From positions 1-64,000 of the forward strand of contig NZ_QURN01000004.1 in assembly GCF_003403035.1 (NCBI RefSeq): DNA of 64,000 nt. Direction: 5' to 3'. Shown in pieces: positions 1-8,022 of this stretch. Each line of letters begins with the position of its first letter. Position 1 is the stretch's first letter. The notes under the pieces are model-generated. The model ran no database searches. It was not told where the DNA came from and was given only the letters and a program-made list of their open reading frames with translations. The DNA is from Mesorhizobium denitrificans (lineage in GTDB: Bacteria > Pseudomonadota > Alphaproteobacteria > Rhizobiales > Rhizobiaceae). The translations under genes and the position numbers were made by a program.

Positions 1-354
1 GGCCGCGGCACTGCCGCGTTGCTCTTCCCAATCCTGCGCATGCCGCCACACTGAGCTATAGCTGCCGTCATAGCCGAGGCCGCGAAGCTCCTCGTATATC
101 CGGATCAGTGTCAGCCGCTCCCGCTGAGACTTCGCCGCATTCACCGACAGCAGCAGATCGAGCTTCTCACGCCAGGCGCCCATCCGCGGATAGGGCTGAT
201 GCTTGCGCTCGTAACGAAACTCCGTCTCGTCCGACCGCAGCACCTTGCGCACCACCTTCCGGGAGATCTTCAGCTCCCGGCAGATCGCCTTGATCGACTT
301 TCCCTGCACCAGCGACAGCCGGCGTATCTTTGCAATCGTCTCCACAATCAACAT
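1..354 (-). CDS. istA: IS21-family transposase IstA, N-terminal part
   Basis: Only the first 118 codons are inside the window. The protein is the DDE transposase of an IS21-type element and would work with the ATPase IstB. Residues about 18-40 form a resolvase/IstA-like helix-turn-helix (SIKAICRELKISRKVVRKVL). They are followed by the family-typical segment ERLTLIRIYEELRGLGYDG at about 80-97. The DDE catalytic core is beyond the window. The ATG at 354 fits best because the helix-turn-helix begins shortly after it. Whether the full gene is intact cannot be told. Confidence 0.8.
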   Translation of the reverse strand, partial: MLIVETIAKIRRLSLVQGKSIKAICRELKISRKVVRKVLRSDETEFRYERKHQPYPRMGAWREKLDLLLSVNAAKSQRERLTLIRIYEELRGLGYDGSYSSVWRHAQDWEEQRGSAAA

Positions 355-442
355 CCAAAACAAATGCCTCCGATAAAACCGGAAGCATCTTGATGACCCC
401 ACGTTAAGGGGTCCCGTTTGGACGAAAATCACCCCTTAAGCA
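1..442 (-). mobile_element. IS21-family insertion sequence, cut by the window edge
   Basis: The element holds the start of an IstA-type transposase and, upstream of it, a non-coding end with the sequence TTAAGGGGTGATTTTCG typical of IS21-like termini. I place the outer tip at the TG dinucleotide whose complement is at 441-442, because IS21 ends normally begin with TG. The rest of the element (remainder of istA, istB, second end) lies before position 1. The tip is inferred from one end only, because the partner end is not visible. Confidence 0.7.
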
Positions 443-816
443 GGGTCCTCATTCCACGAAAAATCACAGTCATTTGATTACACAGGATTTCTTCTTTGGG
501 AATGGGAGCAGAAAATGGCTGTGACGAACCAAGATGTTTTGTTGCGGCCTTCACAACAGTTCGCTCGATGTTACGAATAGCCCCGCCGTCAAAGGCTGAG
601 ACGGCGGGGCCAGTGCCTCAAGACCGAGTGGGGACGGATTCAATCAGGCCTACGTACTCCGAGAGCAAAACTCGGAAGGGTGCCCGCCTTAGTTCGGATC
701 ACAATAAAGTCGCTCGGTCATTTCCGAGGAATGGCAAGGTATATGTGTCATGCATACACCTTGCGGCCTGATTTGAGAGCAAAGGTATGGCCATGATGGC
801 CACACCTTCAATCTCA
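443..816. other. Non-coding stretch with three hairpins at the phage-island/IS junction
   Basis: I see no convincing gene here. The stretch has a perfect 10-bp stem at 581-590/600-609 (CCCCGCCGTC), a stem at 734-740/758-764 (GCAAGGT), and a stem at 782-786 plus 788-793 pairing with 797-802 plus 804-808. None has a good T-run. They lie just downstream of the leftmost phage gene, which is read on the minus strand, so they may end that transcript. A plus-strand 91-codon frame at 496-771 has no ribosome-binding site and no recognisable family. Confidence 0.5.
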
Positions 817-1089
817 TCAGGGTGCATTCGATGACATTTGCCTCATGGCAGCGATAAGCGCTGCCGTTTCGCGCCTTGCCTCGATTGCCTCGCACGTGAA
901 CCGGCCTGTGCGGTAGTTGCCATGCTTCTCGCCTCTGGGCGCTCCACCCCGCGCGCCGTGACTGCGGCACACTTTCCAACCCTTCATTGCCGGACCCTTA
1001 CAGGGCAATCCGGTTCGCTTCGAGCGTGCCGAGCAACGAGGCGCAGCATGTGCCTTGCTCATGGGGTAATGTTGCATAATTTCGATCAT
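817..1089 (-). CDS. Small Cys/His phage protein (HGG-type)
   Basis: This 90-residue basic protein has Cys19, Cys30, Cys41 and His44 in a pattern that could bind zinc, followed by HGARGGAPRGEKHGNYRTGR. Small proteins with this layout are common in prophages of Rhizobiales, and I know of no assigned function. It overlaps the upstream gene by an ATGA (1086-1089), so the two are probably translated together. It is the last recognisable gene of the minus-strand run before the IS element. Confidence 0.65.
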   Translation of the reverse strand: MIEIMQHYPMSKAHAAPRCSARSKRTGLPCKGPAMKGWKVCRSHGARGGAPRGEKHGNYRTGRFTCEAIEARRETAALIAAMRQMSSNAP

Positions 1090-1694
1090 ACCCCACCCCC
1101 CTGTGTGACAGTGCCAACGATGGCCTGCCCACCCTCGTTGACGGTGACATGCTCGACCGTGACCTTCTGTTCACCCTTGGAACGATAGCGCTTCAGGGCC
1201 TCTATCTGCGTCGTGAAAGTGCGGGCGAGCTTATTCAGCGCCTTCTCGTGCAATTCGATCCATGTAACTTCCTTGGCGACTGAAAGACGGGCTGCAGTTG
1301 TCATGGTTGCCATGTGAATTGCCGACATCTGGATGGCAAGCATGGCCTCAACCTCATCTTGCGGGCGAATGCCCCGCACAAGGGCAAGACTGGCATTGAG
1401 GGCTTCGGGAGTACACGGAGCCGTTGCACCGGGTATCGCCAGTTTAGTTAGTTGCTCCAGAGCGATCTGCACGAAGTCCGGGTCGGCTGTGCCGATGGCT
1501 TCCATAATCAGCTTGTACCCTGTCTCTTTATCTTCATGGTCAGGAGCAATGCGAAGGTCTTTGCCCTTCTTCGTTGCCTTCATGACAGGTGTGGGAATCG
1601 TGTTCTGTCTGCGAAGTTCAAATGCCGAAAGCGCCTTGTTCTCGCGGGGCGTCGGCTCATAAGGCTTGGCTGGGGCTTGTGCTGTTTTGGCCAT
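1086..1694 (-). CDS. Phage-associated hypothetical protein
   Basis: The product has 202 residues, no signal peptide and no membrane segment. Its C-terminus contains KVTVEHVTVNEGGQAIVG, a tail seen in many rhizobial prophage proteins encoded beside the Cys/His protein. The central part is predicted helical. The ATG at 1694 follows a GAGGA ribosome-binding site at good spacing and lies 9 bp after the upstream stop. I recognise the family only by its context and tail. A role in DNA packaging or virion assembly would be a guess. Confidence 0.6.
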   Translation of the reverse strand: MAKTAQAPAKPYEPTPRENKALSAFELRRQNTIPTPVMKATKKGKDLRIAPDHEDKETGYKLIMEAIGTADPDFVQIALEQLTKLAIPGATAPCTPEALNASLALVRGIRPQDEVEAMLAIQMSAIHMATMTTAARLSVAKEVTWIELHEKALNKLARTFTTQIEALKRYRSKGEQKVTVEHVTVNEGGQAIVGTVTQGGGV

Positions 1695-1703
1695 TTATAT
1701 TCC

Positions 1704-2198
1704 TCAGTGTTGGGGCTGTGTCTGGCCATATGCGGCAACAAGTGCGCTGTAGGCTTCAGCAGCCTTAGTGAGCAGGTCCTGTCCCATTGCGAAATAAAGG
1801 CCTGCCTGATCGAGATCACCATGCTTGCGCATCACGTCCGCTGCCGAATGACAGGCTTTCGAGAAGGCAATGAAATCGAACAGGTCCACGTCCGTCCTGC
1901 TTGTGGTCGTGAACACAGCAGCGAGTGAAGCAGCCGTTTCTTCCTGCAAGCCACGTTGGACATCTCTTGTCAGCAGGTCCGCAATCTTAGCCTGAACTTC
2001 GGCATAGGTCGGTATTTGCACCGCTTTTACCTTTGCCGTTTCCGGCGTATTCTTCGCCCTATGTACTATGATCACTTCCGGCCTCCGGATCATTTCAGCC
2101 CGCTTGGAAAGATCGCCTTCCGAACGTTCTGCTCCTTGCTTTTCATCATTGGCATGAGCCTGTTTATCCGCTTCGTGCTGCCGCTGGTGGAAACGCAT
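1704..2198 (-). CDS. Phage-associated hypothetical protein with charged N-terminus
   Basis: The protein has 164 residues. The first 35 are very hydrophilic (His, Glu, Lys, Gln), and the rest is mostly helical. The ATG at 2198 is preceded by AAAGGA, which supports the long form. An internal ATG at 2093 would give a shorter protein beginning MIRRPEVIIVHRAK. It sits between a large virion-type protein and the 202-residue protein on the same strand. I do not recognise a domain. Confidence 0.5.
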   Translation of the reverse strand: MRFHQRQHEADKQAHANDEKQGAERSEGDLSKRAEMIRRPEVIIVHRAKNTPETAKVKAVQIPTYAEVQAKIADLLTRDVQRGLQEETAASLAAVFTTTSRTDVDLFDFIAFSKACHSAADVMRKHGDLDQAGLYFAMGQDLLTKAAEAYSALVAAYGQTQPQH

Positions 2199-2236
2199 GT
2201 TTCCGTTCCTTTCCGCGATTGGGTCTTGAGCCTGTT

Positions 2237-4303
2237 CTAGCGGGCAGGCAAAAAGCCCTGACGTTTGTCGTCCAGAAGCGGCATGCCCGGCGCCCTGAGC
2301 AGAACACCACCTTGACCGGATGCCATCTTCGGAACAGGAACACGCGTCGCGGTGTAGGTTTTTGCCTGTCTGGATAGCGCGCCAGCGCCCTTTAGCGCCC
2401 CTGTGGCAAGAGCACCGACGCCCATCGCCTCCAATGGGCCCAGACCACCGTAAAGGCCTCCACCGCCAGCCAGCGTGCCCATGATGGCAGTCCCATAGCG
2501 CTGAAGCTGCGGCAACATCCTGTTGGCCGTGTTGCTGGTATTCAATCCTTCCCTGGCAGGTGAGAGCATGCGCATGGTGGCAAGGTACTTGCCCATCAGT
2601 TCGCGCTCGCCGTCTGAGAACAGTGTCGACGCAACCGACTTTCCCTGACCGTTGAGAAGACCGTCGAGATTCTTGGCAATCTGGGACGGGTTCAGCGCCT
2701 CGTCACCCGCTCGGGTAGCTCGCAGCCAGAATGACTGACGTACCGCGCTCCATTCCGGGCTATCCGGTCCAAGCACCTTGCGAAGATGCTGCGCGGTCAT
2801 GAACGACATGTTCTTCGGAGAAGCGACGGAAGAGCCCCAAAGGTACTGACCGATTTCTTCCGGTGACATATCCTTTTCCGAAATGGCCTTTACTGCACGC
2901 TGGGCTTCATATTGCGGATTGAATGTGCGTCCCTGTTTGAGCTTAGGATCGGCAATGCTCATGTAATCCGACCACTTGGAACGCGCCGTCTTCAGTTGGT
3001 CGAGAACATCATCGGAAGCCGAGACCAGCCCGTTGTCGAAGATGTCGTCCATCCACTGGTCGACAGAACCGGAAATGGCCTTCAGGGCCGGTGCATCCTG
3101 TCCGATTGGCGGAAAGTTCTTGCGTAAGCCTGCACGAAGGCTTTCCACCCAGCGCAATTGAGCGTCGATGTTCTTCACATCGCCGGATGGCTTGGGGAGC
3201 CTGCCAATGTAGTCATCGATATAGGCCATCGCACGCGCTGCACCCTGATGATACATCGGGTCGATCAGAATCTGGTCAGAGGTCAGCCTGTTGCGAATGA
3301 AGTCCGGCAGGGAACGCACTGCCTCTCCCGAAACCAAGACGTCATTGTCGTCAATGACCTTGTAGGCGTCTTTCGATGCTGCCTTCGTCATGTCCCTGAC
3401 ACTGCGCAGTCTGCCCGGAATGGCTTCATAGGCCGAGGAAGCAGAGGAAATGGGAACGTTTGGACCGGCAAGGCCTCTTTGCACCTGATTTACGGATTCG
3501 CCGAGTGCTTCGCGCTGTGCTGCGTCGAAGCCGGACATGCTGCCCTGAGAGCGAAGCTGGTTCTCGATATTGGATTGTGGAATGGAACGCGTTGCTTGCG
3601 CTCTGGACAAAGGTATTCCGAACTCGTTTGCCGTCTGGACATTGGCAGCCGGATTGACCCCCTTGGCTATATCGTCCGAGCCACGAAACAGGGCCTTCGA
3701 ACCGGCACCAATGCCCGTTGCGAGCAATTCTCCACCGCTACCCAGCGCAGCACCTAGCGGGAAGTTGTAGGCCGCACGTGCCATACGGTCCTGAACACCT
3801 TCCCCAGAGCCAAAGCCATAGCCTGCTGCCTGCAGGCCACCATCGGCCCCACCGCTCAGAAGACGCGTAAACCAGCCCTTGCCTGCCTGGGTGGCATTGG
3901 CCGCAAGAGACAGGCCGCCACGAGCCATTCCGGATGCATTGCCAACCGCACCCAGAACCTGACCCGCAAGATGCGACTTTGGATAAGCTTTGGCATCGTC
4001 CTCGCTGGTATGGCGAATTTCGTCCAGCAGCTCGCTGTATCCCTTGCCATGACCACCCGGCAGCATGCCGCCAAGCGTTCCAACTGCAGCGGCAGCCTCG
4101 TCAGCCAATCCCCATGTTGCCAGATCGGCAAAGCCCTGTGCGGCACTGCGCCCCTGACGGATACCTTCGGATTCAAGTGCAGGCGGCGCGTCCAGCACAA
4201 AGCCACCCGGAAGCTGTGGCGTGGTTTGCTGTGAAGGCTGTTGCGGTTCGTCTTCAAGAACGAAGCCCGGAGGCAGCGGAATGGGCTGGCGAATATCCGT
4301 CAT
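2237..4303 (-). CDS. Large phage protein, probable DNA-ejection/internal virion protein
   Basis: The product is 688 residues from the ATG at 4303, which overlaps the upstream stop as ATGA. The N-terminus has two copies of a short motif, LPPGFVLEDE and LPGGFVLDAP, separated by a Gln/Pro linker. An Ala/Gly-rich region follows, then a long helical middle and a Gly-rich hydrophobic segment near residues 610-650. This architecture is like proteins ejected with the DNA by podovirus-type phages. That assignment is from general features and position, not from a recognised domain. An earlier start at 4318 would add five residues. Confidence 0.55.
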   Translation of the reverse strand: MTDIRQPIPLPPGFVLEDEPQQPSQQTTPQLPGGFVLDAPPALESEGIRQGRSAAQGFADLATWGLADEAAAAVGTLGGMLPGGHGKGYSELLDEIRHTSEDDAKAYPKSHLAGQVLGAVGNASGMARGGLSLAANATQAGKGWFTRLLSGGADGGLQAAGYGFGSGEGVQDRMARAAYNFPLGAALGSGGELLATGIGAGSKALFRGSDDIAKGVNPAANVQTANEFGIPLSRAQATRSIPQSNIENQLRSQGSMSGFDAAQREALGESVNQVQRGLAGPNVPISSASSAYEAIPGRLRSVRDMTKAASKDAYKVIDDNDVLVSGEAVRSLPDFIRNRLTSDQILIDPMYHQGAARAMAYIDDYIGRLPKPSGDVKNIDAQLRWVESLRAGLRKNFPPIGQDAPALKAISGSVDQWMDDIFDNGLVSASDDVLDQLKTARSKWSDYMSIADPKLKQGRTFNPQYEAQRAVKAISEKDMSPEEIGQYLWGSSVASPKNMSFMTAQHLRKVLGPDSPEWSAVRQSFWLRATRAGDEALNPSQIAKNLDGLLNGQGKSVASTLFSDGERELMGKYLATMRMLSPAREGLNTSNTANRMLPQLQRYGTAIMGTLAGGGGLYGGLGPLEAMGVGALATGALKGAGALSRQAKTYTATRVPVPKMASGQGGVLLRAPGMPLLDDKRQGFLPAR

Positions 4304-5712
4304 TGTACTGGCTCCCACTCACTGCCGTTCCATTCGATGACTTGTCCCGTTTGCGGATTGCGGGCTCGCGGCTTCGGACCTGTCTGAGGATTCCTTACTC
4401 GTTCCGGACCCGTAACGTTTGCTGGTGCTGGTTTTGAAGGGCGTTTTGGAAAGATCGGGTTCAACTCTGCCCATTGGGCTAGATAATCATCGAAGCCCGC
4501 ATCGATCCTGCCATTGTTCTTTTCCGCATAGCCACGAGCCAGTTTTGCAACCTGCTGCTTGCGCTGCGCCAGCTTGCGCTGAATGTCGATCAACTGGCGA
4601 TTGCCCTCAGGGCTGTTGGACAGGTTTGGCACCTGATCGAGCACGAAATCACGGTCGGCATTGGAAAAGCCCGTGCCAAGTGAACCACCCATGCTGTCCA
4701 GTGCTGCGGATTTCGTCATGGCATTGAAGGTTTCCATGTCCGAGACGCCGTTAGGATCAAGCCCAAGAGCTGCGGCAACCCGCTTTGCATACTGAACTGC
4801 ACCCGAACCGGTTCCGGAATAGAAGCCCGGCTGGTTCATCGCCTGATCCATGACGGTAAGGCTGTTGAGGGCCTTGCCTGCCGTCTGTGCATCTTTCTGG
4901 ATATCGAGGAAGCGTTCGCCAAAGCCCTTGCCGACTGTCTTGTCGTACTCGTTGTCGACCGGCATGTTGACGTTGGTCGTTACTCCACCGCCGTTGACGC
5001 GCATGAAGCTCTGATATTCGGGAGTGCCTGGTTGCAGTCCGGCAGCACGCGCTCGCCATTCCAATGTCTGGACCGCGTCTGGCGGCTCATATGGCTTTGG
5101 CGCTTCTGGCAGATTGCCGGTGAGGAAATAACGCCGTCCTTCAGCCGAGTTTGGATCAACGCCTGCCTGAGTGAGTGCCTGAGCACGCTGCTGGTACTCA
5201 TTGGGCTTGCCGCCCATGATCTGTTCATTCAGGACATTGCGAAGAATGTCCTTGTTGTGGGCGATATAGTTGGCGGCACCCGCGTCGTAGCCTCTTCGCT
5301 GCAGCCAGGCCACAGTCTCGTTGAGGCCCTTTTGTTCAGGGTTGAAAAGGTTCTGAAGAAAACCACCAAAGCCCTGTCCCGATGCGCTTGCCGAACCTGC
5401 TCGACCAGTTGCAGCAGTCTGGCTGCCGGAAAGGGATTTCGAAGCCGGATCATCCTGCATAGTTGATGCAGACGCCGTTCCTGAAACTGCAGGCTGTGCG
5501 TTGATAGGGGTGGCACCCCCCATATACGGGTTCAGTTGCTGCTGCATGATACGTTGCCCGACAGCGTCCAATGTGCCGCCGCCAGCAGGTGTATCGTCAC
5601 CACCGAGGAACAGCAGTCGATTTGAGCCATTCGAAGGCTGCGCGACAGCAGCAAGACGGTTCTGTTGTTCCGGGTTGAGGATGCCGCTCAGGAAATCGAG
5701 AATGCCGACCAT
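4300..5712 (-). CDS. Phage structural/ejection-type hypothetical protein
   Basis: The 470-residue protein begins MVGILDFLSGILNPEQQNR. It has a Ser/Ala/Gly-rich low-complexity part at about 45-115 and a charged helical remainder, with a Pro-rich C-terminus. The ATG at 5712 overlaps the stop of the small upstream gene as TGATG, which favours it over the GTG three bases earlier. The next gene starts inside its stop (ATGA), so the three are translationally coupled. Together with the downstream 688-residue protein it is likely part of the phage particle. No catalytic motif is visible. Confidence 0.55.
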   Translation of the reverse strand: MVGILDFLSGILNPEQQNRLAAVAQPSNGSNRLLFLGGDDTPAGGGTLDAVGQRIMQQQLNPYMGGATPINAQPAVSGTASASTMQDDPASKSLSGSQTAATGRAGSASASGQGFGGFLQNLFNPEQKGLNETVAWLQRRGYDAGAANYIAHNKDILRNVLNEQIMGGKPNEYQQRAQALTQAGVDPNSAEGRRYFLTGNLPEAPKPYEPPDAVQTLEWRARAAGLQPGTPEYQSFMRVNGGGVTTNVNMPVDNEYDKTVGKGFGERFLDIQKDAQTAGKALNSLTVMDQAMNQPGFYSGTGSGAVQYAKRVAAALGLDPNGVSDMETFNAMTKSAALDSMGGSLGTGFSNADRDFVLDQVPNLSNSPEGNRQLIDIQRKLAQRKQQVAKLARGYAEKNNGRIDAGFDDYLAQWAELNPIFPKRPSKPAPANVTGPERVRNPQTGPKPRARNPQTGQVIEWNGSEWEPVQ

Positions 5713-5855
5713 CACTGCACCCCCGCTGCCTTGAGCGCAGTTGCGCGAATGAATTCGGAAATGGACTGGCCACGACGACGGGCAGCATCGAGGATGATCC
5801 CCTTGTCTGCACCGGTTATTCGAGCCTTGATCAGATCTGCCTTGATTGTTTGCAT
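5712..5855 (-). CDS. Small ribbon-helix-helix protein
   Basis: This is a 47-residue gene, MQTIKADLIKARITGADKGI onwards. An amphipathic strand (IKADLIKARIT) is followed by two helices around AARRRGQSISEFIRATAL. That is the ribbon-helix-helix layout of Arc/CopG and DUF1778-type DNA-binding proteins. Its stop codon is joined to the next start as TGATG. In the 200-bp region upstream, three near-repeats of TTGTCCGG at 10-bp spacing could be its operator. It could also be an antitoxin-like protein, but no toxin gene is next to it. Confidence 0.6.
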   Translation of the reverse strand: MQTIKADLIKARITGADKGIILDAARRRGQSISEFIRATALKAAGVQ

Positions 5856-5946
5856 TGTCTGCGTGCCTCTTGTGGACACACAGAATCTAGCATTTCAGAG
5901 AGCATAAATAAAGTAATACAATCAATGTGTTATAGTGTATCCAAGG

Positions 5947-5974
5947 TTGTCCGGGTGTGTCCGGTGTTGTTCGA
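5947..5974. promoter_or_regulatory. Tandem 10-bp-spaced repeats, candidate RHH operator
   Basis: TTGTCCGG (5947-5954), GTGTCCGG (5957-5964) and TTGTTCG (5967-5973) recur every 10 bp in the divergent spacer between the small ribbon-helix-helix gene and the plus-strand Imm33-like gene. Ribbon-helix-helix dimers often bind tandem half-sites on one DNA face. Function is inferred from spacing and location. Confidence 0.35.
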
Positions 5975-6059
5975 GAATGCGCTGCTATTAGACACTCGAC
6001 ACAGTAAGATGTGATAACCGAAGCGCTTTGGCAAAATCGGCGATTGGGGGGCGGCACGA

Positions 6060-6419
6060 ATGATCACATTTCCAGAGGTACGGTTGGGGCAGCGCGCACT
6101 GTGTGACCGCATTGGTGCTGATTTTGTGCCAAGTCCAGTGTCGAGCAAAGTGGGGATCTCTCAGAATTTTGATCTTTTCAACGAGCCAATAAATGGGCTG
6201 AGGCATTTGCCTGTCGGTGACACAACCGGATGGTATATATGGAGCGGCGAAGAACTGTCATCCGCCGCCGACTTCTTTCAGCCAATTCATGTTTCGCATT
6301 TGATAGAAGCGTCCTCTCCGGTCGTGCGATTTCTTGGTTTGCCGCCAGGTTGGCGGTTTCTGTTTGATGCCGCCGGATATGAAGATATTTGGTTCGATGA
6401 ATCGCTACTTTTGGTTTGA
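6060..6419 (+). CDS. Imm33-like putative immunity protein
   Basis: The product has 119 residues. The C-terminal half (PVGDTTGWYIWSGE, then LGLPPGWRFLFD and YEDIWFDESLL) resembles the Imm33-type domain found with polymorphic toxins, whose members neutralise cognate toxin domains in the cytoplasm. It has no signal peptide. The start follows a G-rich run about 10 bp upstream. It is on the plus strand, opposite to the phage genes, and is a probable moron. No toxin gene is adjacent. The family call is from recalled motif similarity. Confidence 0.6.
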   Translation: MITFPEVRLGQRALCDRIGADFVPSPVSSKVGISQNFDLFNEPINGLRHLPVGDTTGWYIWSGEELSSAADFFQPIHVSHLIEASSPVVRFLGLPPGWRFLFDAAGYEDIWFDESLLLV

Positions 6420-6593
6420 GCAGCGAGACACAAGAATTGGATGATTTTGCTATTCTGATTTGCGGCCATGTTTTCAGACGCGAACGCCGCGTTGAATACA
6501 TCGTTCGGCATCTCGACTAGCGGAGTGTCGGCTTCGGAACGGTTCTCGGATTGACCAGAAGGATGTTCCGCCTGAAATTATGAGGACACCCTA

Positions 6594-6920
6594 ATGAGCC
6601 GTTCATTCATGGTTGACAAGGTCGCATGGCATACAAGCACCAAAGGCAATCCTGAAAGTCGTGAGGAAACCATTGAGCGGTTTCGGGTATTCGTGTCCTT
6701 CTTGTGCAGGAATGGTCTTCTATCAACGCATTCTAACGTGGCACAACGACATATTGACGAGGATTTTGAAATCGTTTCGGAGGATCTGAATGAACTCGGT
6801 ATGCTCGTCATTAAGAAGGGATATGACAGCTGGCTTAAAAAAATCGACAGCGGCATGCCCTCTAGTGACACGTCAGTTCTCGATAAAGCGCTCGACGCTG
6901 TTCGGTCAGAAGCACATTGA
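6594..6920 (+). CDS. Hypothetical protein, cargo gene
   Basis: The protein has 108 residues, is acidic and helical, and begins MSRSFMVDKVAWHTSTKGNP. The ATG follows GAGGA at 8 bp. A short repeat of its central pattern (DEDFEIVSEDLNELGMLVIKK) suggests a compact alpha fold. I recall similar small proteins annotated only as hypothetical in Rhizobiales. Its position beside the Imm33-like gene and opposite other immunity-type genes makes an immunity role possible, but nothing in the sequence proves this. Confidence 0.55.
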   Translation: MSRSFMVDKVAWHTSTKGNPESREETIERFRVFVSFLCRNGLLSTHSNVAQRHIDEDFEIVSEDLNELGMLVIKKGYDSWLKKIDSGMPSSDTSVLDKALDAVRSEAH

Positions 6921-7045
6921 TACGAGATAAGTCCTCAAATGGTCGTTGGCTACTACGGGCTAGCCTTTGACCGCTCCGAGCGGGTGGACCGATATTACCG
7001 GCGACCTGCCACAAGGATTGGGCTGCGAATCATAACGGTGGCGGG

Positions 7046-7471
7046 TTATTCGGCAGGAATGCGGCGCTCAAAACGCCATTCAGCAGCAAAGCATTCGAAC
7101 ATATTGTCCCGAAGGTAGAAGAGGAAATGCCGCTGCTGGAAATGCAGCGGTGCAGTTATGTGCCAGTCTGTCGGCGTGAGTTGTTGGTCGTCTTCGCCAA
7201 GCAGTTCATAAAACTCGCCCCAAGCCGGAGCAGCTTTGCCATAGCGGCACTCACCAGCATACCACCCCTCGTCGTTGGTCGCCCCCAGTCTCCACATTGA
7301 GCATTGGTCGAAGGTCAGGCACGCCCTCTCGTCTTCCTCTGCCGCGTAAGCCCACGGGTTAAGGAAAAACGTCAGCCGCACTGTTTGGCCGCTCACCGTC
7401 ACCTTTTCGCAAGGTGCATTGGGCTCGGCATTCCAGTCATTATTTAGGTGCTTAAAAGCTGGCATCGACAT
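7046..7471 (-). CDS. Hypothetical protein, possible immunity protein
   Basis: The product has 141 residues from the ATG at 7471. A TTG at 7510 would add 13 residues but has no ribosome-binding site. The protein is rich in Trp, Phe and acidic residues and ends DNMFECFAAEWRFERRIPAE, with no export signal. The composition and size match those of the neighbouring immunity-type proteins. I cannot name the family. It lies alone between two spacers of about 100 bp on the minus strand. Confidence 0.5.
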   Translation of the reverse strand: MSMPAFKHLNNDWNAEPNAPCEKVTVSGQTVRLTFFLNPWAYAAEEDERACLTFDQCSMWRLGATNDEGWYAGECRYGKAAPAWGEFYELLGEDDQQLTPTDWHITAPLHFQQRHFLFYLRDNMFECFAAEWRFERRIPAE

Positions 7472-7563
7472 AGTGGCAGTCGTGATTTGAACGATTTGGC
7501 CTAGGATCAATTATCTCAATTTACTTTTCATGCGCTACGGCCAGCGATGAACCCAAGCATCGG

Positions 7564-7941
7564 CTACATACCTTCGAATTCCCAAAAGAAAACTCTTCTC
7601 AGGCAATCATTGCTTTCTTCGTAACTGCCCAGATCACATTGTGAGATGCACCTGTAAATTTCGGCCTCAACTTCTAGCGGATCAAATGTATCGAAGCAAA
7701 GGACGCGCCCTTCATTCGGAAGCGGGCAATTACCTGCGCGACATTCTTCAGCGTAACGTCCCGTGACTACGTCGACATCGAATATGTCTGCAGCGGGCGT
7801 TTCATCAAAGCCAATGATAAGCCGAACCGAGATATGAACATCGGCTTGCTTTGGTAGATCACGGAAGTCGATATATTGGCCTGATTTATCAAAGATCGAG
7901 CTGTAGATATCATGAACTTTGATCACACAATCTGCCTCCAT
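7564..7941 (-). CDS. Imm8-like putative immunity protein
   Basis: The product has 125 residues from the ATG at 7941. A TTG start at 7998 is possible. An N-terminal KVHDIYSS segment is followed by a beta strand pair with DVHISVRLIIG, then DIFDVDVVTG and a C-terminal CLRRVFFWEFEG. This order of segments is like Imm8-type immunity proteins. It is acidic and cytoplasmic. Similarity is from memory and is moderate. No toxin gene is seen beside it. Confidence 0.45.
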   Translation of the reverse strand: MEADCVIKVHDIYSSIFDKSGQYIDFRDLPKQADVHISVRLIIGFDETPAADIFDVDVVTGRYAEECRAGNCPLPNEGRVLCFDTFDPLEVEAEIYRCISQCDLGSYEESNDCLRRVFFWEFEGM

Positions 7942-8022
7942 TAATGGCCTGCTGCTAACCACCAAACAATGAAACGAGGGTGGATCAAGTAGGCGCAACC
8001 ATTCATACTGTTGCCTGCGTCC

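Noticed and set aside
496-771. 91-codon frame on the plus strand next to the IS end
   Set aside because: It lacks a start signal, lacks a recognisable family and crosses two hairpins.
1956-2240. Plus-strand frame ending in a membrane-like segment (from MYYDHFRPP)
   Set aside because: It overlaps the 164-residue minus-strand gene, which has a better ribosome-binding site and fits the operon. The plus-strand frame has no Shine-Dalgarno sequence. A real small membrane protein cannot be fully excluded.
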